From Anaerolineales bacterium UBA3082 (GTDB taxonomy: Bacteria; Chloroflexota; Anaerolineae; UBA7937): a DNA stretch of 38,727 nucleotides. Position numbers and translations under genes: made by a program. The stretch covers positions 1 through 38,727 of the forward strand of contig DFBK01000102.1 in assembly GCA_002366595.1 (NCBI GenBank), read 5' to 3'. Below the pieces are notes generated by a model. The model searched no databases. It was not told the origin of the DNA and saw only the letters and a list, made by a program, of their open reading frames with translations. How positions within the stretch are numbered: the first letter of the stretch is position 1; each line of letters starts with the position of its first letter. Below, one piece after another: positions 8,740 through 16,833 of the stretch.

Positions 8740-9717
8740 TTGGGCATGGACTTGGAAACGAAGCTCCCTGTTAGCAGAAGAATTCGGCTATTTCTTGGTC
8801 GCTTCCGTCGTTTGCCGGTGACCCTCTGGGTGGTCTTAGCCACCATTTTTGGTATTGCAGACTTTCTCACTTGGTCAGTATTGGCAAACGTTGGGCCTCA
8901 CGAACGAATAAGATGGACAATGGGCATAGCGGCCATAGCTTTGCTAGTGACCGTGATCACTATGCTCTGGCACCCTACTGAAGACGAGAAGATGGCGAAC
9001 GCCAGGGTTTTTGAGCGAGCGGCGCGGGAAGCCTGGAACGCCACCAATTACGCCAAAGCCGAAAAACTCCTGCGACGTGCAGTAGAGCTTGACTCAGAAA
9101 GGGTGGGGGCCTGGGCTCTGTTGGGAAGGACGTTAATAAGGCTAGGAGAATACAACGAAGCAATACCAGCTTTGACGCGAGCGCTTAAACTCACTCAAAT
9201 AAATCCAGCTTCGAAGCTTCATAATCGAGGAGTCGCTTATGCCATGCTGGGCCAGTATGGCCGTGCCCTTGATGATTTCGAAGAGAGCCTCAAGGAGAGG
9301 CCGGATCAACCAGACACGCTTCGATGGCGGTCTCTCGTTTGGCTCTATCTTGGGAGCTTTGCCAATGCTCTGCAAGATGTTGACTCTGCCCTCGAAATGA
9401 AGCCCCTTTACTTATGTGGCCATGCTACCAAGGCGGTAGTTTTACATCTGCTTGGGCAAGCTGAAGCAGCTGAGGATGAACTGGCACATTGTTCATCTTT
9501 GCACCCGCAGGATGCAGACGACTTCTATTGCCTTGCACTAGCCTACAGTCAACTAAAAGATGCGGCTCAAGCCTTGCAAGCACTACCGATTGCAATCGAG
9601 CGGGATCCAAAATACCGCGCCCGCGCTGCTATCGACCCACTCTTCGATCAGCTTAGAACCGACCCAAGATTCCAGAATCTCGTGTCTAGTGACAGACCCC
9701 CTGGCAGCAAGAACTGA
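8740..9717 (+). CDS. Membrane-anchored TPR repeat protein
   Basis: 325 residues. The N-terminal part holds two hydrophobic segments at about 24-48 (LWVVLATIFGIADFLTW) and 60-78 (MGIAAIALLVTVITML). The rest is helical, with tetratricopeptide repeats: AREAWNATNYAKAEKLLRRA, GRTLIRLGEYNEAIPALTRA, NRGVAYAMLGQYGRALDDFE and RSLVWLYLGSFANALQDVD. A C-terminal TPR-like stretch ends in VSSDRPPGSKN. It probably scaffolds protein contacts on the cytoplasmic face (inference). The TTG start is chosen because AGGAGGT lies 7 bases upstream; the alternative ATG at 8746 would have 13. Codon use is visibly less GC-biased than in the neighbours. Confidence 0.8.
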   Translation: MGMDLETKLPVSRRIRLFLGRFRRLPVTLWVVLATIFGIADFLTWSVLANVGPHERIRWTMGIAAIALLVTVITMLWHPTEDEKMANARVFERAAREAWNATNYAKAEKLLRRAVELDSERVGAWALLGRTLIRLGEYNEAIPALTRALKLTQINPASKLHNRGVAYAMLGQYGRALDDFEESLKERPDQPDTLRWRSLVWLYLGSFANALQDVDSALEMKPLYLCGHATKAVVLHLLGQAEAAEDELAHCSSLHPQDADDFYCLALAYSQLKDAAQALQALPIAIERDPKYRARAAIDPLFDQLRTDPRFQNLVSSDRPPGSKN

Positions 9718-9765
9718 AGCAGAGGGCGTTGTCACTGAGATATCATCTCAATAGATTTGCCTAAT

Positions 9766-9783
9766 GCCCGGTGGCCGGGCTTT
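9766..9783 (+). terminator. Weak intrinsic terminator between convergent genes
   Basis: GCCCGG, loop TGG, CCGGGC, followed by TTTGCT. The stem is short and the T-run only three bases, but the position between the TPR gene and convergent selA fits a terminator. The rest of 9718-9872 shows nothing else. Confidence 0.45.
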
Positions 9784-9872
9784 GCTCAACACTGAGAAAA
9801 ATAGCCCTTACCTCCACAGGAACCGACCGAAGAGAAGTTGCCGCGAATGACCATCAAGCCAAGCGCGGCCCC

Positions 9873-11225
9873 CTAGCCGGTGAGGCTCCCTTCTAGGGCC
9901 TTCAGGAGGCCCTCGTCCTCCTCTGGGAGCACTGTACGGGGATCTAAGAGGTATCTCCCTCCCTCTATCCGCCCCACTACAGCGGGTTCACCCATCCTCA
10001 GCCGCCTCGCCAGTTCCTGGGGGGAGGGTACGGTGAGGGCCAAAAGGTAGGTAGGCAAGGTTTGCCCCGGCAACGAACCTCCTCCCACCGCCGAGCGGCC
10101 GGGGATCACCTCGCCTTTGAGCCTTCTCGCCCAACCCTCGGCCCGCTCCTCGATCTCCTCCAAGGGGGTAGCGATCATCCGCCAAACGGGGACTTTCTCT
10201 ACCGCTTCCCCTTTGAGGTAGTGGAGGAGCGTGGCTTGTAACCCGGCCAAGGTAGTCTTGTCCACCCGCACTGCCCGGGTGAGGGGGTGCTCCCGCAGAG
10301 AAGCGATCAGTTCCCTACGACCTATGATGAGGCCCCCTTGCGGCCCCCCCAGAAGTTTATCGCCGCTGAAGCAGACCAAGTCCGCCCCCCCGGCGATACT
10401 TTCCTGGGCCATAGGTTCATGAGCCAAACCGAAGGCTACCGTATCCAAGAGGGCTCCACTCCCCAGATCGTCGAATACCAAAAGGTTATACTCCCCTGCT
10501 AATTCCACCAACTCCTCCAGGTGTACCTCATGGGTGAAGCCCACGATCCTGAAGTTGCTGTGATGGACCTGCAGAAGAGCCGCCGTCTCCTCGCCTATCG
10601 CTTGGGCATAGTCTCTTTTGTAGGTGCGATTGGTGGTCCCCACCTCTACCAGTTTGGCCCCGCTTTGGGCCATCACCTCCGGGATCCGGAAGCCACCGCC
10701 GATCTCCACCAACTGGCTACGGGAGATGATCACCTCCTTACCTCTGGCCAAAGCGGCAGGGATCAGGAGGAGGGCGGCAGCGTTGTTATTCACCACCAGA
10801 CCAGCCTCCGCCCCCGTCAGGCGAGAGAGGAGATCCTCGGCGTGAAGATAACGGGAACCTCTCCTTCCCGCCTCTAAGTCATACTCTAGGTTGCTATACC
10901 CCCTGGCCGCCCTCTCCATCGCCAGACGAGCCTCAACGCTGAGGGGAGCCCGCCCCAGATTGGTATGCACGATCACCCCGGTGGCGTTGATGACCGGTCT
11001 CAGAGTAGGACGCAAGGCCTCCGATACCGAGGCGACCACCCGCCCTAAAAGGGTAGAGGTATCGGGACAGGGTTGGCCACTCCCGATGGTCAGGCGCGCT
11101 TCCCCCAGAACGGTCCGAATAGAAGCCACCACTACCTCCCGGCCACTCTGGGCCAGAAGGCGCTTGATGGCCCTCTCCTGGAGTAGAGCGTCAACGCTGG
11201 GGAGTTTGCGGAGTTCCCTTTGCAT
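9873..11225 (-). CDS. selA: L-seryl-tRNA(Sec) selenium transferase
   Basis: A 450-residue PLP enzyme converting seryl-tRNA(Sec) to selenocysteinyl-tRNA(Sec) with selenophosphate. Recognisable stretches: RPVINATGVIVHTNLGRAPL at about 76-95, SNLEYDLEAGRRGSR, VNNNAAALLL, and the Schiff-base lysine in CFSGDKLLGGPQGG (Lys290). Length matches bacterial SelA. The N-terminal domain that grips tRNA(Sec) (RKLPSVDALL) is present, which supports true SelA over archaeal SelA-like proteins. No selB, selD or tRNA-Sec is in the window, and no neighbouring gene shows an in-frame TGA. The -10 box lies only about 10 bases upstream of the ATG, hinting at a leaderless mRNA. Confidence 0.93.
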   Translation of the reverse strand: MQRELRKLPSVDALLQERAIKRLLAQSGREVVVASIRTVLGEARLTIGSGQPCPDTSTLLGRVVASVSEALRPTLRPVINATGVIVHTNLGRAPLSVEARLAMERAARGYSNLEYDLEAGRRGSRYLHAEDLLSRLTGAEAGLVVNNNAAALLLIPAALARGKEVIISRSQLVEIGGGFRIPEVMAQSGAKLVEVGTTNRTYKRDYAQAIGEETAALLQVHHSNFRIVGFTHEVHLEELVELAGEYNLLVFDDLGSGALLDTVAFGLAHEPMAQESIAGGADLVCFSGDKLLGGPQGGLIIGRRELIASLREHPLTRAVRVDKTTLAGLQATLLHYLKGEAVEKVPVWRMIATPLEEIEERAEGWARRLKGEVIPGRSAVGGGSLPGQTLPTYLLALTVPSPQELARRLRMGEPAVVGRIEGGRYLLDPRTVLPEEDEGLLKALEGSLTG

Positions 11226-11234
11226 CTCACCCTT

Positions 11235-11262
11235 ATTATACCATATTACGCCAGGAGAGCAA
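11235..11262 (-). promoter_or_regulatory. Promoter of selA
   Basis: On the minus strand, TTGCTC (plus coordinates 11262-11257), a 16-base spacer and TATAAT (11240-11235). Transcription is predicted to begin near 11228, about 3 bases before the ATG, so the mRNA would have almost no leader. Confidence 0.6.
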
Positions 11263-11472
11263 CGAACCTATCAGAAAGGGGTCCCGTATCTTTTACCCTC
11301 CTTCTGTGTTATTGAGGATTAAATAGACCCATGCTATTGAAATTTGGGGCAAGGTACAAAAATTTATGACAATTACCATCAATGCCCTTGCTGATCTTGT
11401 ATATTCGTATCTGCAATGCTCTTTCACTTATACATCAACGCAGCCAGATCCCGTGCTAGGGACGCGTTAAGG

Positions 11473-11606
11473 AAAGGAGGTGGTAGAGTGAACTTTTGAG
11501 GAGGCCTCACCGGTGTGTGGGGCTCATTTTGTTTAGAGGAGGTGATGCGGATAGAAAGGGAGATTCTCAGCACTACCTAGATATCTAGGAATCCTAGGAG
11601 GTTTAG
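11473..11606 (+). promoter_or_regulatory. Leader of the APC transporter with successive micro-ORFs
   Basis: The region 11226-11608 has no normal gene. Its 3' part holds several strong ribosome sites before very short reading frames. AAAGGAGG precedes GTG AAC TTT TGA (11488-11499). GGAGG (11499-11503) precedes a GTG-started 7-codon frame ending TAG (11513-11536). AGGAGG (11537-11542) abuts ATG of an 11-codon frame ending TAG (11545-11580), though its spacing is poor. Then CTAGGAGG precedes the transporter ATG. Translation of such frames could couple to or regulate transporter expression. No convincing promoter or known riboswitch was recognised. Confidence 0.4.
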
Positions 11607-11608
11607 AA

Positions 11609-13297
11609 ATGTCTGAAAGAACATTATTCGCTCGTAAGGCCACGGGACTTGTGCGGGAGATCGGCTTAACTGTGGCCATAATCGTACCTATGGCCAATGC
11701 TATCGGCGTCGGCTGGCAGTTGCGGGTCTTCCAAGGCATGGGCTTTTATCCTGTACCGAGGAGCCAGTTTGTCCTGGGCATCCCCCCTGTCACTATGGCC
11801 TTCCTCATCACGGGTATAGGGTGCCTGCTCTCCATCTACGCTTTCGCCGTCCTCACCGCCGCCATGCCCCGGGCAGGGGGAGGCTACTTAGCCATCTCCA
11901 GGGTTCTCAGCCCCCTGTGGGGTATGCTGGCCACCCTATTCGAGTGGGTGGCCGTCTCTACAGCCTACGGACAGATCGCTGTCTTCGTCATGGAGGCGGT
12001 CTTGATCTTCGGCGGCTTCGTGGGGATCGTGCAGGTAGGCTTCTTCGGCACCCCGGTAGGTCTGTTCGTCTTCTCCCTCTTCGTCATCGCTTTCTTCAGC
12101 GCCATCGCAGCGTTGGGAGCCAGGATGACCGGTCTGTTGCTACAGGTGATCTTCTGGATACCAGCGGCGATCCTGGCCCTCGTCCTCGTCCTCTTCCTGA
12201 TAGCCAGCCCCAGCACTATGGCCGCCGGGGTGCAGGCACAGTTCGGGGCCTCGCCCACCGCCTACATCCAGCAGGCGCTAGATACCGGCCTGGCTGAGGC
12301 GGCAGGAGGCTACTGGCCAGCGGTGTTCGGCTGCATCCTAGTCACCTATTGGGCTTTCATCGGCTACGCCGTCACCAACTTCATCGCTGGCGAGATGAAA
12401 GAGGCCACTCGCAACCTGCCTAAAGCCATGTTCATCGCCACCGGCGCCATCACCGCTATCTACATAATCCAGTCCTGGCTACTGGTGAGGGTAGGGGGCA
12501 TCGCCGGGGTGGTGCAAGACTTCGACCTCGTGGGTGCTACCGCTTGGATGAACTTCGGCGAGGGTTCCTTTGGCGACCTAACCGCCATCGGCCCTTGGAT
12601 GCCCGTCTTCGCCCATATCCAGGGCGTGGCGATGGGTATCGAGGCCCTCACCGGCTGGGCGACCCTCTTCTTCGCCGTCCTTTGGGCCGCCAATGACATC
12701 CCGCCCTTCATCTTGATCACCTCGCGGATGCTCTTCGCCATGGCCTTTGACCGCGTCCTGCCCGAGAGGCTGGCCGATGTCAACGAGCGGTGGCACTCGC
12801 CCATCAACGCCATCATCGCCACCTCGGTTGTAGCCCTTCTCGGTGCGGCCGCTGAGTCCGGACTCTTCAGCAAGGCCGGAATCTATCTGGGCGACGCCTT
12901 TAAGGCTTTCATCGATGGCTTCGGCATGGCTGGCACCAACCTCTGGGACGCCTTCTTCTTCGCCTCCTTCGCCATAGCCTGCATCTTCTTCCCCCTCCGT
13001 CGGCCAGGCATCTTCGAGAGGGCCCCCTTCAAGCACGGCAAGACAACGGTTATGGTGATCGGGGCTCTGGCTTCTCTGGCGCAACTCTTCTTCATCTACA
13101 GCTTCGTCTTTACCCCTCGGGGGGGCTATTACCTGCCAGGGCTACTTCGAGAGTTCACCTTCAGTGGGTTCGCGGTTTGGCTGGCCACACTCATCATCCT
13201 GGGGGTCGGCATCGGCTTCTACTACTATTACAGGAGCAGAGCCGCAGTCACGGGAGCGGACTACTCCACCATCTTCGCTGAGATACCGCCCGAATAG
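11609..13297 (+). CDS. APC superfamily amino-acid/polyamine-type permease
   Basis: A 562-residue polytopic membrane protein with about 12 hydrophobic segments. The first, residues about 15-35 (REIGLTVAIIVPMANAIGVG), includes the unwound helix-1 region typical of APC transporters. Later features include AMPRAGGGYLAISRVLSPLWG (about 86-106), the family's P-R-x-G-G-x-Y signature, and the conserved FIAGEMKEATRNLPKAM loop after helix 6. This places it in the amino acid-polyamine-organocation superfamily; the substrate cannot be read from sequence. A long hydrophilic loop (GVQAQFGASPTAYIQQALDT) sits between helices 5 and 6. It has CTAGGAGG upstream, an unusual leader and a strong terminator downstream, so it appears monocistronic. 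Confidence 0.87.
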   Translation: MSERTLFARKATGLVREIGLTVAIIVPMANAIGVGWQLRVFQGMGFYPVPRSQFVLGIPPVTMAFLITGIGCLLSIYAFAVLTAAMPRAGGGYLAISRVLSPLWGMLATLFEWVAVSTAYGQIAVFVMEAVLIFGGFVGIVQVGFFGTPVGLFVFSLFVIAFFSAIAALGARMTGLLLQVIFWIPAAILALVLVLFLIASPSTMAAGVQAQFGASPTAYIQQALDTGLAEAAGGYWPAVFGCILVTYWAFIGYAVTNFIAGEMKEATRNLPKAMFIATGAITAIYIIQSWLLVRVGGIAGVVQDFDLVGATAWMNFGEGSFGDLTAIGPWMPVFAHIQGVAMGIEALTGWATLFFAVLWAANDIPPFILITSRMLFAMAFDRVLPERLADVNERWHSPINAIIATSVVALLGAAAESGLFSKAGIYLGDAFKAFIDGFGMAGTNLWDAFFFASFAIACIFFPLRRPGIFERAPFKHGKTTVMVIGALASLAQLFFIYSFVFTPRGGYYLPGLLREFTFSGFAVWLATLIILGVGIGFYYYYRSRAAVTGADYSTIFAEIPPE

Positions 13298-13321
13298 GCT
13301 AACCCACAGTGACCCACACTA

Positions 13322-13360
13322 TCCCCCCGAGACCAGCCCTGTGGGTCTCGGGGGGATTTT
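13322..13360 (+). terminator. Intrinsic terminator of the transporter gene
   Basis: A 13-bp stem, TCCCCCCGAGACC paired with GGTCTCGGGGGGA, with a 9-base loop, followed by TTTT. A strong Rho-independent signal. Confidence 0.9.
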
Positions 13361-13366
13361 CCTCTC

Positions 13367-13395
13367 TTGCTCCTTGATGAATAGCGTGCTAGAAT
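13367..13395 (+). promoter_or_regulatory. Promoter of the 13.4-kb hypothetical genes
   Basis: TTGCTC (13367-13372), 17-base spacer, TAGAAT (13390-13395), immediately after the transporter terminator. The predicted start is near 13402, about 30 bases before the GTG codon. Confidence 0.6.
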
Positions 13396-13432
13396 AGAAC
13401 CAGAAGATAGGTTCACAGAGGGAAACAGAGGC

Positions 13433-13909
13433 GTGAAGATCAGGGAATACCTGCTCAGACTGGAAGATGACCTTATGACGGGCAGCGGCCGCTGGGCGGC
13501 CGATTTCACTGAGTCCTTCTGGGAACTTCTCGTCGGAGATGATGTCTTCGATATGGTCATTCTGGGCAATACACGTCCCAGAGGGTTCCTCTTGTCCCGC
13601 TTCTTCGCCTGGATAGCCCTCCCCAACTACCGCGTGGCCTGCTTCGCCTACTCAGACGATCCAGAACTAAAGCGTCTCTCTCCTTCATTGAAAGCCATCG
13701 CTGAATATAGGGAGAAGGAGGAGATGGCCTGGGCCTGGCTGGTTATAGTCAACGAAGGGCCTTTTTCCAAACGAGCCCAAGCATTGGTGGAGAGGGACGA
13801 TACCAAGGAGATTGGGATCACTCTGGTAGACCTGGCCTCTCAGGAGATCACAGCAAGCAAATCGTACATCGGCCGAAGGATGGCCCACATAGCCAAGCGC
13901 TTCAAATGA
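13433..13909 (+). CDS. Hypothetical protein, soluble, 158 aa
   Basis: Not recognised. The protein is soluble and mixed alpha/beta, starting MKIREYLLRLEDDL. It has a hydrophobic strand (FDMVILGNT), an aromatic cluster LLSRFFAWIALPNYRVACFAY, and a strand-rich middle (WAWLVIVNEGPF). The tail, YIGRRMAHIAKRFK, is basic. The GTG start is supported by AGAGGG about 9 bases upstream and by the promoter just before it. It overlaps the next gene by four bases (ATGA), so the two probably work together, perhaps with the second anchoring the first at the membrane (inference). It may be lineage-restricted. Confidence 0.7.
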   Translation: MKIREYLLRLEDDLMTGSGRWAADFTESFWELLVGDDVFDMVILGNTRPRGFLLSRFFAWIALPNYRVACFAYSDDPELKRLSPSLKAIAEYREKEEMAWAWLVIVNEGPFSKRAQALVERDDTKEIGITLVDLASQEITASKSYIGRRMAHIAKRFK

Positions 13910-14349
13910 AGACTACCGCCCCTCTGCAGATAGGTAACCTATTAAAGACCATCACTTTCCTCTTCTTTGGCCTCCTTATCCTCTGGGCGCTGATCAACTA
14001 TCTGATATTGCGGGAGGTGTACCTCCATTGGCTATTACTGGTCTTTAACTTGCTGCTTTCCGTTGCCCTGGGATGGCGGCTATATAAGAGGAATTATCAC
14101 ACCGCTTTCTCCTACGATCAAGACGGCTTCGCGATCCAGCAGGGTGGTAGCCGGCTATCGGCCTGCTGGCGAGATTATTCGCGGGTTTCCCTGATCCACC
14201 TGGGACACGGAGAGTTCGCCGTCAGGCTCTACAAAGATGGGGGCGATTTCTTACAAATTCCCGTCAGCAGCCTGAAATTGAACCCCTCGGAACTTCGCTT
14301 TCAGGCCATGGAGTTCGTTAAGGGGCAAGAGAGAGTGGTAGAGACTTAG
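13906..14349 (+). CDS. Hypothetical protein with two membrane helices
   Basis: 147 residues. Two hydrophobic helices lie at about 14-33 (TITFLFFGLLILWALINYLI) and 38-56 (YLHWLLLVFNLLLSVALGW), followed by a strand-rich domain of about 85 residues (YDQDGFAIQQGGSRLSACW, RVSLIHLGHGEFAVRLYKDG). That layout, a two-helix hairpin plus a small beta domain, resembles bacterial PH-like membrane proteins of the YcxB type, but I see no decisive motif. The ATG overlaps the TGA of the preceding gene. Function unknown. Confidence 0.7.
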   Translation: MKTTAPLQIGNLLKTITFLFFGLLILWALINYLILREVYLHWLLLVFNLLLSVALGWRLYKRNYHTAFSYDQDGFAIQQGGSRLSACWRDYSRVSLIHLGHGEFAVRLYKDGGDFLQIPVSSLKLNPSELRFQAMEFVKGQERVVET

Positions 14350-14376
14350 CGGCGCTGTCCCTGAGGAGATGAAGAG

Positions 14377-15132
14377 ATGGCCATGATGGCAGAAGAAGCC
14401 AAGCGTGTCATCAATACTGCTCGCGGGCGCGGGGTACACCTCAGGCTGATCGGCGGCCTGGCGGTGAAATTGCATTGCCCCAGCGCAGAGCATCGGGAAC
14501 TCTCCCGCACCTATGGCGACCTGGATTGTGTGGGTTACCGGAGTCAGCGAGAGAAGATAAGCCGCCTCCTACAGGACCTAGGATATGAGCCCAACCGCCG
14601 CTTCAACGCTCTCCAAGGCCATCGACGGCTCCTCTTCGAGAACCCCCAGTTGGGGTTCGATGTCGATGTCTTTCTAGACGTCTTCCCCATGTGCCACGAA
14701 CTCAATTTCCTCCATCGCTTGGAACTCGATGAGTACACCGTGCCTGTCGCTGACCTCCTGCTCTCTAAATTGCAAGTTATACAGTTGAACGAGAAAGATA
14801 TCAAAGACACCTATGCCCTCGTCGAGGACCATGAGATAGGTGAAACCGATGATCGAGAAATGATCAACTCCCGGCGCATCGCTTGCGTCTGCGGGGACGA
14901 CTGGGGCTGGCACAAGACAGTAACCATGAATATAGAGCAGGTAATCGCTTTAGCCGACGATTATCTGGAAGGGAAGGAGAGGGAACGGGTCACTAGCCGG
15001 CTGCGGAGGCTGCATCAGATCATCGAGGAAGCGCCAAAATCGATGAAGTGGAGAATGAGGGCCAGGATAGGGGAAAGGGTCCGCTGGTACAATCTCCCAG
15101 AGGATATCATCCATCTCCACAGCGGAGGGTGA
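14377..15132 (+). CDS. Nucleotidyltransferase-fold protein
   Basis: A 251-residue protein with the pol-beta-type nucleotidyltransferase start: a helix, then LRLIGGLAVKLHC (about 22-34; the G-G-x-A-x-x-x-H pattern of the AbiEii/MNT group) and TYGDLDCVG (about 45-53), where Asp48 and Asp50 would bind metal. A further acidic strand, GFDVDVFLDVF, fits the third carboxylate. The C-terminal 100 residues are helical and contain the conserved-looking CGDDWGWHKT. It may modify a small molecule, RNA or protein, or be one half of a toxin-antitoxin pair; no partner toxin or antitoxin is adjacent. ATG preceded by GGAGATGAAGAG. Co-oriented with the two preceding genes. Confidence 0.65.
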   Translation: MAMMAEEAKRVINTARGRGVHLRLIGGLAVKLHCPSAEHRELSRTYGDLDCVGYRSQREKISRLLQDLGYEPNRRFNALQGHRRLLFENPQLGFDVDVFLDVFPMCHELNFLHRLELDEYTVPVADLLLSKLQVIQLNEKDIKDTYALVEDHEIGETDDREMINSRRIACVCGDDWGWHKTVTMNIEQVIALADDYLEGKERERVTSRLRRLHQIIEEAPKSMKWRMRARIGERVRWYNLPEDIIHLHSGG

Positions 15133-15154
15133 GGCTGAGGCCTAGATCGGGGTC

Positions 15155-15189
15155 AAAAAGAGGGCCCGCTGCTCGGGCGTCGGGCCCTC
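15155..15189 (-). terminator. Intrinsic terminator of the metallophosphoesterase gene
   Basis: GAGGGCCCG (15160-15168) and CGGGCCCTC (15181-15189) form a perfect 9-bp stem. On the minus strand it is followed by TTTTT (15159-15155). It lies between convergent genes and may also slow transcription from the plus side. Confidence 0.8.
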
Positions 15190-15211
15190 AAGGTGATCAG
15201 AGCGACTACCG

Positions 15212-16165
15212 CTAGGCCTCGAAGCGACTCAACTGGGTGATCCTGGGCCCGTCTAACTCCACCAGGAACCCCTTTAAGATACCCTCCGCGTACTCGCTCC
15301 CCGGGTTTAGGCACTTGGTGCGTCCGATCTTCGCAAAGCCGGGACTCTCGTGGATGTGGCCGTGCAGTGCCAAAAGGGGCTGATACTTCTCTATGATCTT
15401 CCGCACCGCCTTGGAGCCCACAGGCACCATGCGCGGGCGTCCCGCCTTGACCATGGGAGTCAGATTCTCGTCCACCTCAGGAGCCTCGTCGATGAGGCTC
15501 TTGTAGGGGGGCACGTGAATGCAGAAGATCGCCGTCTCCAAGCTCTTAACCTGAGCCACTACCGCTTCTAGACGTTCCTCCAACTCCTCCTCCGAGCATT
15601 CCCTAGGGGAGTTGAAGGGGGTGGGGTTAGACCAGCCAAAACAGAGGACCTCGTGCTCGTCGTCCAGAGCGACAACCTCTTCCTCTCCGAAGATCACCTG
15701 GGGGTTGTGATCGGACCTTATGATCTCATCGATAGATAGTTTATCATCGTTTCCGGGGCTGATGATCACTTTGCAGCGGGGAGGTACCCGATCAGGGATG
15801 AGAGAGAGCCAAGTCTTTACGATCTCCCCCTCCATCCGCTCAAAGAGATCCTCACGCCTCTGCTCGTTGGTGGCGATTTCCTCTGCCTCCTGTGGGGTGG
15901 TCACATAGGGGATATAGGTGATCATACGGCATCTCTTCTCGAAATCGGGAACTTCCTTTTCTGAGAGGAGGTGCTTCTCACCCAAAAGCGTGGCATCGTA
16001 TAGGCCATCGGGACGCTTGATTATGGGAACCATCAATTTGCCCGTCATATCGCCGCTGAGCACCAAGGCATCAAGTTCGAAGATACGGGCCGCATTGAGG
16101 AATTTGCGCCACACCGTCTCAGAACCATGAAAGTCAGTGGAGAAGAGAAACTTGGTCTTGGCCAT
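15212..16165 (-). CDS. Calcineurin-like metallophosphoesterase
   Basis: 317 residues with the full metallophosphoesterase motif set: STDFHGSE (Asp11, His13), LSGDMTGK (Asp38), SPGNDDKLS (the G-N-H/D block, here GNDD), an IHVPP-type histidine (about 219), and the C-terminal LHGHIHES (G-H-x-H). The usual GNHD/E is GNDD, meaning Asp replaces the catalytic His; this occurs in one archaeal/bacterial subgroup that includes short phosphodiesterases. Two inserted segments after the first motif (residues 50-110) make it longer than the minimal family. Substrate unknown. It is monocistronic, with a terminator directly after it, and lies divergently from the universal stress gene. Confidence 0.85.
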   Translation of the reverse strand: MAKTKFLFSTDFHGSETVWRKFLNAARIFELDALVLSGDMTGKLMVPIIKRPDGLYDATLLGEKHLLSEKEVPDFEKRCRMITYIPYVTTPQEAEEIATNEQRREDLFERMEGEIVKTWLSLIPDRVPPRCKVIISPGNDDKLSIDEIIRSDHNPQVIFGEEEVVALDDEHEVLCFGWSNPTPFNSPRECSEEELEERLEAVVAQVKSLETAIFCIHVPPYKSLIDEAPEVDENLTPMVKAGRPRMVPVGSKAVRKIIEKYQPLLALHGHIHESPGFAKIGRTKCLNPGSEYAEGILKGFLVELDGPRITQLSRFEA

Positions 16166-16277
16166 CTGGCATGTCCCCTCTTATCAATGTTATAATAGTA
16201 TTAGACTCTAGAGTTTTTACAACTGCAAATCCGCTCCTCTTGAACTAGAGACTTCGCATTAGAATGAAGGAGGGGTT

Positions 16278-16730
16278 GTGTATAGGAAAATACTAGTACC
16301 CCTGGATGGTTCTGAGATCGCCGAGAGCATCCTACCCCATGTGAAGGATATAGCCGTGACTCACCAGGCGGAGGTGATACTCCTGGGAGTGTTGCCGGCC
16401 ACGGGTGTTCTGCCCTCTGCAGCGGAGAGGGAAATGATGGAGGCTCGTAACTATCTATCCTCTGTCGAAAAGCGCCTTCAGCAGCAAGGGGTCAACGCCC
16501 GTTTTACCATACGTCACGGCGAGGACGCCGCCGAGATCACGGACTATGCAGAGGTGAACGACATCGATCTCATAGCCATGTCCAGTCATGGGCAGGGCGG
16601 CATAGGCCGTTGGATATTCGGTAGTGTCGCGGAGAAGGTGCTGCGCGGCACCAACAAGCCGATTCTCCTCGTCCGTGCGCCGGGCATCTCCAAGACCGGT
16701 CTACCCCGGGTCCAGGAGTTGAAACTATAG
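16278..16730 (+). CDS. Universal stress protein (UspA family)
   Basis: 150 residues. Starts at GTG with AAGGAGG about 6 bases upstream, giving the family N terminus MYRKILVPLDGSEIAE. The C-terminal ATP-binding loop is intact: MSSHGQGGIGRWIFGS (about 99-114), then VAEKVLRGTNKPILLVR. The G-2x-G-9x-G-S pattern suggests an ATP-binding rather than UspA-type non-binding member. One domain only. Probably a stress-response or metabolic regulator. It is divergent from the metallophosphoesterase; the shared region 16166-16277 is A+T-rich but no promoter is compelling. Confidence 0.92.
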   Translation: MYRKILVPLDGSEIAESILPHVKDIAVTHQAEVILLGVLPATGVLPSAAEREMMEARNYLSSVEKRLQQQGVNARFTIRHGEDAAEITDYAEVNDIDLIAMSSHGQGGIGRWIFGSVAEKVLRGTNKPILLVRAPGISKTGLPRVQELKL

Positions 16731-16833
16731 GAGAGGGCAAAACCTTTCCTCTCTCTAGCCCTTTTGCCGCTCCTCCGGCATTCGGATCTCTCGCTTTACC
16801 CATATTTCACACCCCACGCAAACTGGAGAGCCT

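Noticed and set aside
9718..9872. attC site or mobile-element end after the TPR gene
   Set aside because: Only a short GC hairpin is present; no paired outer boxes.
10521..10877. Plus-strand frames opposite selA
   Set aside because: Complementary to conserved SelA coding sequence; no start signals.
12460..13095. Several long antisense frames in the transporter gene
   Set aside because: Shadows created by strongly biased codons; low-complexity, no motif.
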